From a virus: a stretch of DNA of 41,854 nucleotides. Below, one piece after another: positions 38,941-41,854 of this stretch (its first letter is position 1; each line of letters opens with the position of its first letter). Below the pieces are notes generated by a model. That model saw nothing but the letters and a program-made list of their open reading frames with translations, searched no databases and was not told the DNA's origin. Location of the stretch: positions 1-41,854 of the IMG/VR virus record IMGVR_UViG_3300034106_000421. One strand, given 5' to 3'. The position numbers were made by a program, and so were the translations under genes.

Positions 38941-39605
38941 TTGATCTTCAAGACCTATTGACCAAATCTTTAGTGGGCCATGATCAATCCAGGGCGCGAT
39001 CTAAACAAATTGAGATTGGTCCATCTAGTGCTGGAGGTTGTCGCCGCAGAGTTTGGCATGACTTAAAGCAAACAGAAAAAACTAATCAAACAGAAACGCT
39101 GGCCGCAATTCTAGGTACTTTTATTCATGCTGGTGTAGAAAAATCAATTCAAAGGTTAGATCCATTTGGTGATAATTATTTAATTGAATTAGAAGTAAGT
39201 TACGGTGACCTTAAAGGTCATTGTGATTTGTTTATTAAAGACCAAGGGCTTGTTGTTGATTGGAAAACTACAACTAAAAAAGGCGCTAGGTATTTTGGTA
39301 ATCAACAACAACGCTGGCAAATTCAACTTTACGGTTGGTTGCTAGCAAATAACGGTTATGAAGTAAAAGATGTCGCCCTAGTCGGTATTCCCCGTGATGG
39401 CGGCATGAAGGACATCTTGGTACACAGAGAACCGTACAACCCAAACATTGCACAAGAAGCATTGAATTGGTTACAGGAAATTAAAGAAATTGTAGATTTG
39501 GGTAAATCTGCACCTGAACCTGAAAAGCCAATTGCATTTTGTGCATCTTACTGTCCATATTACGATCCAACGGGGGAAATAGGTTGCCCAAGTACGGTGA
39601 AGTAG
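38937..39605 (+). CDS. Cas4/RecB-like PD-(D/E)XK exonuclease with Fe-S cysteines, 222 aa
   Basis: Likely resects DNA ends for recombination. The nuclease core is visible: GTFIHAGVE, then GHCDLFI (D97), VVDWKTT (D108, K110) and QIQLYGWLL. Four cysteines, C35 before the core and C202, C206, C217 after it, match the Fe-S cluster layout of Cas4/AddB nucleases. GTG start overlapping the upstream TGA. Together with the SSAP-like protein at 37225 it forms a probable exonuclease-annealase module. No CRISPR array is present. Confidence 0.88.
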   Translation: MIDLQDLLTKSLVGHDQSRARSKQIEIGPSSAGGCRRRVWHDLKQTEKTNQTETLAAILGTFIHAGVEKSIQRLDPFGDNYLIELEVSYGDLKGHCDLFIKDQGLVVDWKTTTKKGARYFGNQQQRWQIQLYGWLLANNGYEVKDVALVGIPRDGGMKDILVHREPYNPNIAQEALNWLQEIKEIVDLGKSAPEPEKPIAFCASYCPYYDPTGEIGCPSTVK

Positions 39606-39910
39606 ATTGGGAAAAGGCTGGTTGTAAAGAAATTTACACTGATCTTTTTTACCGCGTAGAAGAAGAACGCAGTGTTGTTGCTTATGACAATATCAACGCA
39701 CTGCGGACTGTTTGCGCGGCTTGCCCTATTTGGAAAGATTGTTTAACTTATGCAATGGAGCATGAAAATTATGGAATGTGGGGCGGAATGACTAGCATTG
39801 AACGCATAAGCATTACGCAACCAACAAAATATCCAAATCAATTAAGCAGGGCTTTAAAATCTTTTGATGAATTAGGAATTAGTTTGGCACAGATACAGGA
39901 GTGTTTATGA
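39584..39910 (+). CDS. WhiB-family Fe-S transcription regulator, 108 aa
   Basis: WhiB-like proteins carry a [4Fe-4S] cluster and bind the host principal sigma factor; they occur only in Actinobacteria and their phages. Key residues: C14, the CAACPIWKDC block (C44, C47, C53), and GMWGGM (64-69). DLFY and SIER flank them, as in the family. TTG start with GGGGGAAATAGG upstream, in overlap with the nuclease gene. It lacks a long basic C-terminus; the protein runs on into a helical tail. Likely redirects host transcription to phage promoters. Confidence 0.93.
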   Translation: MPKYGEVDWEKAGCKEIYTDLFYRVEEERSVVAYDNINALRTVCAACPIWKDCLTYAMEHENYGMWGGMTSIERISITQPTKYPNQLSRALKSFDELGISLAQIQECL

Positions 39911-40701
39911 GTATCCGTTTGATGTCTGATGTGTGGAGAACAAGTTTGCCAACAGTAGAGAAGATGGTGCTGTTGGTAATTGCTGATCATGCAAATGATG
40001 AAGGAACGCAGTCATATCCGTCACAGGCCACGATTGCTTCCAAAGCATCTATCAGCATCAGAACTGTCCAGCGTTCTGTAAACAATCTAGTTGAGCGGGG
40101 ATTCATTAGAATGTTTAAAGGCGCTGGAGGTTCTGCAAATTGCAGAGAGGACCGCAGACCACATCTTTATCAGATTAATATTAATAAATTACGGGCTGAC
40201 ATTGTGACGGGGCGTAGCAATGACGCTAACGGGGTGACATTGACGGCGGTTACGGGTGGACAATCACGCCCCATGAACCACCCTACTGAAACATCAATTA
40301 AACCATCAGAGTTGTTTGAAGAATTTTGGAAAATCTATCCACGCAAAGTTGCTAAACAAGCCGCTTTAAAGTCATGGGTAAAAATAATTCAAACAACAGA
40401 TCCTGAGATAGTGATTCGAGGGGCTACAAGGTACTTATTAGACCCTAATAGATCTCCAACATACACAGCACACCCCGCAACCTGGTTAAACGCTCACAGA
40501 TGGCTTGATGATGCTTTGCCAGTTCGTAATGTATCTCCTGAAGAAAAGAGGGAAAAAGAATTACAACTCAGCAAACAAAAAACAGAACGCGAACGCCAAG
40601 AATTTTTGGATTGGCAGAAGGAACAAGAATTACAAAGACAGAGATCCGTTCCACCACCACAAGAATTACGGGATCTTGTCAAAAAGATTGCTACAAAATA
40701 G
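39907..40701 (+). CDS. Winged-helix replication initiator-like protein, 264 aa
   Basis: The N-terminal domain (about 1-90: PTVEKMVLLVIADHANDEGTQSYPSQATIASKASISIRTVQRSVNNLVERGFI) is the HTH_36 winged helix used by phage replication initiators. The C-terminal part (FEEFWKIYPRKVAKQAALKSWVKI, TWLNAHRW) is a common partner domain in phage and plasmid replication proteins, ending in a Gln/Glu-rich helix. Start at 39907 has AGGAG at good spacing; a GTG at 39901 is too close. No DnaB or DnaC gene follows, so it probably recruits the host helicase. Confidence 0.82.
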   Translation: MSIRLMSDVWRTSLPTVEKMVLLVIADHANDEGTQSYPSQATIASKASISIRTVQRSVNNLVERGFIRMFKGAGGSANCREDRRPHLYQININKLRADIVTGRSNDANGVTLTAVTGGQSRPMNHPTETSIKPSELFEEFWKIYPRKVAKQAALKSWVKIIQTTDPEIVIRGATRYLLDPNRSPTYTAHPATWLNAHRWLDDALPVRNVSPEEKREKELQLSKQKTERERQEFLDWQKEQELQRQRSVPPPQELRDLVKKIATK

Positions 40702-40715
40702 AGCAAACATTATCC

Positions 40716-40745
40716 GTAACTGTTACTATTAATGTAATCATTACA
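40716..40745. promoter_or_regulatory. Two small palindromes before a short gene (operator-like)
   Basis: The gap 40702-40758 holds GTAACTGTTAC (40716-40726), a perfect 5+1+5 palindrome, and TGTAATCATTACA (40733-40745), a perfect 6+1+6 palindrome, centres 18 bases apart. The first contains the same GTAAC word as the phased repeats before terS. A -10-like TACTAT (40724-40729) lies between them. The layout suggests a dimeric repressor or activator. Confidence 0.5.
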
Positions 40746-40758
40746 GATTGGAAATGTT

Positions 40759-40947
40759 ATGAAAGTACACACAGTTCCTGCAAGTGTTTTACAACCAGGT
40801 GATCATGTTGTTGCTAGAAATAAAGATCTGACAGTCAAATTTGTTGATGGTCCTGATCATTGCGGCGCTTATGACATATATGGTTTTGATCAAACTGGCA
40901 AAGACCAAATTGTAATTGTGACAGACTTAGTTACACTTTATATGTGA
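40759..40947 (+). CDS. Hypothetical beta-rich protein, 62 aa
   Basis: Small beta-barrel-like sequence (VPASVLQPGDHVVARNKDLTVKFVDG) resembling short Hint/SH3-like folds, but with no catalytic residues seen. The ATG has GGAAA upstream. It overlaps the RusA gene by 4 bases. Function unknown. Confidence 0.65.
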   Translation: MKVHTVPASVLQPGDHVVARNKDLTVKFVDGPDHCGAYDIYGFDQTGKDQIVIVTDLVTLYM

Positions 40948-41351
40948 TAACTTTTTCTGTACAAGGGCAACCGATTCCGCAAGGATCAATGAAGGTCATT
41001 AACGGCCATGTCATTCATTCACAAGGATCAGCGTTAGCATCTTGGAGATCTGCAATTGCATTAAGTGCAAAACAAGCAGGTGCAAAACCGCATGTTGAAG
41101 CGGTAGATATTGAAATGATTTTTACTTTTGTTAAACCAAAAACTGTTACAAGATTAGAACCATCTGTTGCTCCTGATTTAGATAAATTAGTTAGAGCGGT
41201 ATTAGATGGATTAACTGCAATTGCATACCGTGATGACGGCCAGGTAACTACCTTGCGGGCTACCAAGGAATATGGGGCAGAACCTGGGCTTTGGGTGCAA
41301 ATGTGGCCCAAATCACCCTTTTCCCAGGAAAATGAGCGTAAAAAATCCTAA
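40944..41351 (+). CDS. rusA: RusA-like Holliday junction resolvase, 135 aa
   Basis: RusA cuts four-way DNA junctions, resolving concatemer branches before packaging. Motifs: PIPQGSMK (10-17), the acidic catalytic block PDLDKLVRAVLDGLTAIAYRDDGQV (D78, D80, D88, D97/98) and AtKEYGAEPGLW with K108. GTG start overlapping the upstream TGA. The C-terminal 20 residues are extended and basic. Completes the recombination operon. Confidence 0.92.
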   Translation: MITFSVQGQPIPQGSMKVINGHVIHSQGSALASWRSAIALSAKQAGAKPHVEAVDIEMIFTFVKPKTVTRLEPSVAPDLDKLVRAVLDGLTAIAYRDDGQVTTLRATKEYGAEPGLWVQMWPKSPFSQENERKKS

Positions 41352-41368
41352 AAAAAGTGCCACAAATA

Positions 41369-41432
41369 CTTCCAATTTCCTTGCCTATGCTTTAAGATTT
41401 CTTTTGTAGGGGAAAAGTTCCCCAAAAAGGAG
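41369..41432 (+). promoter_or_regulatory. Promoter and leader hairpin of early operon, copy B
   Basis: Gap 41352-41440. A -10-like TAAGAT (41393-41398) or TATGCT (41386-41391), a stem GGGGAA/TTCCCC in GGGGAAAAGTTCCCC (41409-41423), then AAGGAG (41427-41432) and ATG at 41441. The segment from TAGGGG onwards matches copy A at 1041-1076 almost base for base, and the hairpin stem is one pair longer here. Both operons probably answer to the same factor or RNA-level control. Confidence 0.6.
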
Positions 41433-41440
41433 CAAGGCAA

Positions 41441-41668
41441 ATGAACACAGTAATATCAGATGACAAGTTGCAATTAGTATTTACAGGCAAGCGTATGAAC
41501 GCTCGCTTTGAATACAATGTAATTTTTCAAGATGTAGATGTAGCCCGTCAATTAACTTTTAAAACTATTTGGGCTAACAACAAAGTTGAAGCAACACAAT
41601 TAGCCCGTGAATACGGTATCCGTTTTATTGATGCCCGCCCAGTTGTAATTCAGAAGGTGGGTAACTAA
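41441..41668 (+). CDS. Hypothetical early protein, 75 aa
   Basis: First gene after the copy-B promoter and leader. Beta-rich N-terminal half (KLQLVFTGKRMNARFEYNVIFQDV), then helix (KVEATQLAREYGIRFID) and a last strand (PVVIQKVG), so a small alpha/beta fold is likely. No family recognised. Its 3' end is repeated at 1-44. The next gene starts 2 bases after the stop (41671). Confidence 0.75.
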   Translation: MNTVISDDKLQLVFTGKRMNARFEYNVIFQDVDVARQLTFKTIWANNKVEATQLAREYGIRFIDARPVVIQKVGN

Positions 41669-41854
41669 TTATGAATTCATTACCTAAATTCAACGAAGCA
41701 GATAAATATATTGTTACAGCAGTTAATCCTTTAACTGGTGCAGTTGCTATGGAAACTTTTAGAGATGGCGATTACACATGTTACGGTCCAACTGTTCTTA
41801 ATGATGAAATCAAAATGAATGATTTTATCCGCGATCTAGTTATTCGCCAATACC
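41625..41854. repeat. Direct terminal repeat of the contig, right copy
   Basis: Identical to 1-230 except C at 41728 where the left copy has T at 104. This confirms circular or circularly permuted molecules and gives about 41,624 bp of unique sequence. The mismatch indicates either two population variants or a read error at one end. Confidence 0.95.
41671..41854 (+). CDS. 5' part of the hypothetical gene that is complete at 47-412
   Basis: Same gene as at 47-412, cut by the contig end. It carries Pro in place of Ser at residue 20 owing to the single C/T difference. It is not a second gene in the biological genome. Confidence 0.9.
   Translation, partial: MNSLPKFNEADKYIVTAVNPLTGAVAMETFRDGDYTCYGPTVLNDEIKMNDFIRDLVIRQY

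Noticed and set aside
38937-39605. Cas4 as part of a CRISPR-Cas system
   Set aside because: No repeat-spacer array or cas1/cas2 gene is present. The Cas4-like fold is a common stand-alone phage recombination nuclease.

Overview
The window looks like the complete genome of a tailed phage with a siphovirus-type gene set (tail tube, programmed-frameshift tail chaperones, tape measure, no contractile sheath), assembled as a circularly closed contig. The first 230 bases recur at the right end (41625-41854) with one mismatch, so the non-redundant genome is about 41,624 bp. The host is most likely a low-GC actinobacterium, for example a freshwater planktonic lineage. Reasons: a phage WhiB-family Fe-S regulator (39584-39910), an actinobacterial-type lytic transglycosylase domain (4345-4752), and base composition that by eye is near 40% GC. 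No integrase, no clear phage repressor, no DNA polymerase and no tRNA gene was recognised, so the phage is probably virulent and uses the host replisome.

Layout. (1) 1-6091, left arm on the + strand: many very small, tightly overlapping genes (TAATG and ATGA junctions), several cysteine-rich and probably zinc-binding, plus a secreted protein, a lytic transglycosylase-like protein, an HNH nuclease, an SSB and a small helix-turn-helix protein. (2) 6092-6227: a control region with three GTAAC repeats spaced exactly 10 bp, then the packaging and head genes: terS, terL, three fibre-like genes, portal, a large MuF protein fused to a metalloprotease motif and an ADP-ribosyltransferase-like C-terminus, prohead protease/scaffold and major capsid protein, closed by a strong terminator at 18413. 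(3) 18468-33490: connectors, tail tube, chaperone pair with a CCCAAAA -1 slippery site, tape measure, Dit, and a long series of fibre and adhesin genes including two glycine-rich paralogues. (4) 33505-35019: lysis cassette with membrane proteins, a lipoprotein and a CHAP-type endolysin, closed by a terminator at 35025. (5) 35092-36758: a small DNA-binding candidate, a DUF6378-like protein, a metallophosphoesterase and a zinc mini-protein. (6) 36755-37052: the only minus-strand genes, a two-gene operon facing away from the next module across a repeat-rich divergent control region (37053-37224). (7) 37225-41668: recombination/replication module with a putative single-strand annealing protein, a winged-helix protein, a Cas4/RecB-like nuclease, WhiB, a winged-helix replication initiator and a RusA resolvase. 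It continues through the circular junction into the left arm.

How the parts fit: two similar promoters with a GGGGAA/TTCCCC-type leader hairpin (1043-1057 and 41409-41423) drive the small-gene arm. The recombination module (SSAP, Cas4-like nuclease, SSB, RusA) would process and resolve concatemers that TerS/TerL then package. The most unusual items are the MuF-metalloprotease-ART fusion with a small overlapping downstream gene, the conserved leader hairpins, the helically phased GTAAC repeats, the multi-hairpin element at 1767-1837 and the divergent minus-strand operon.
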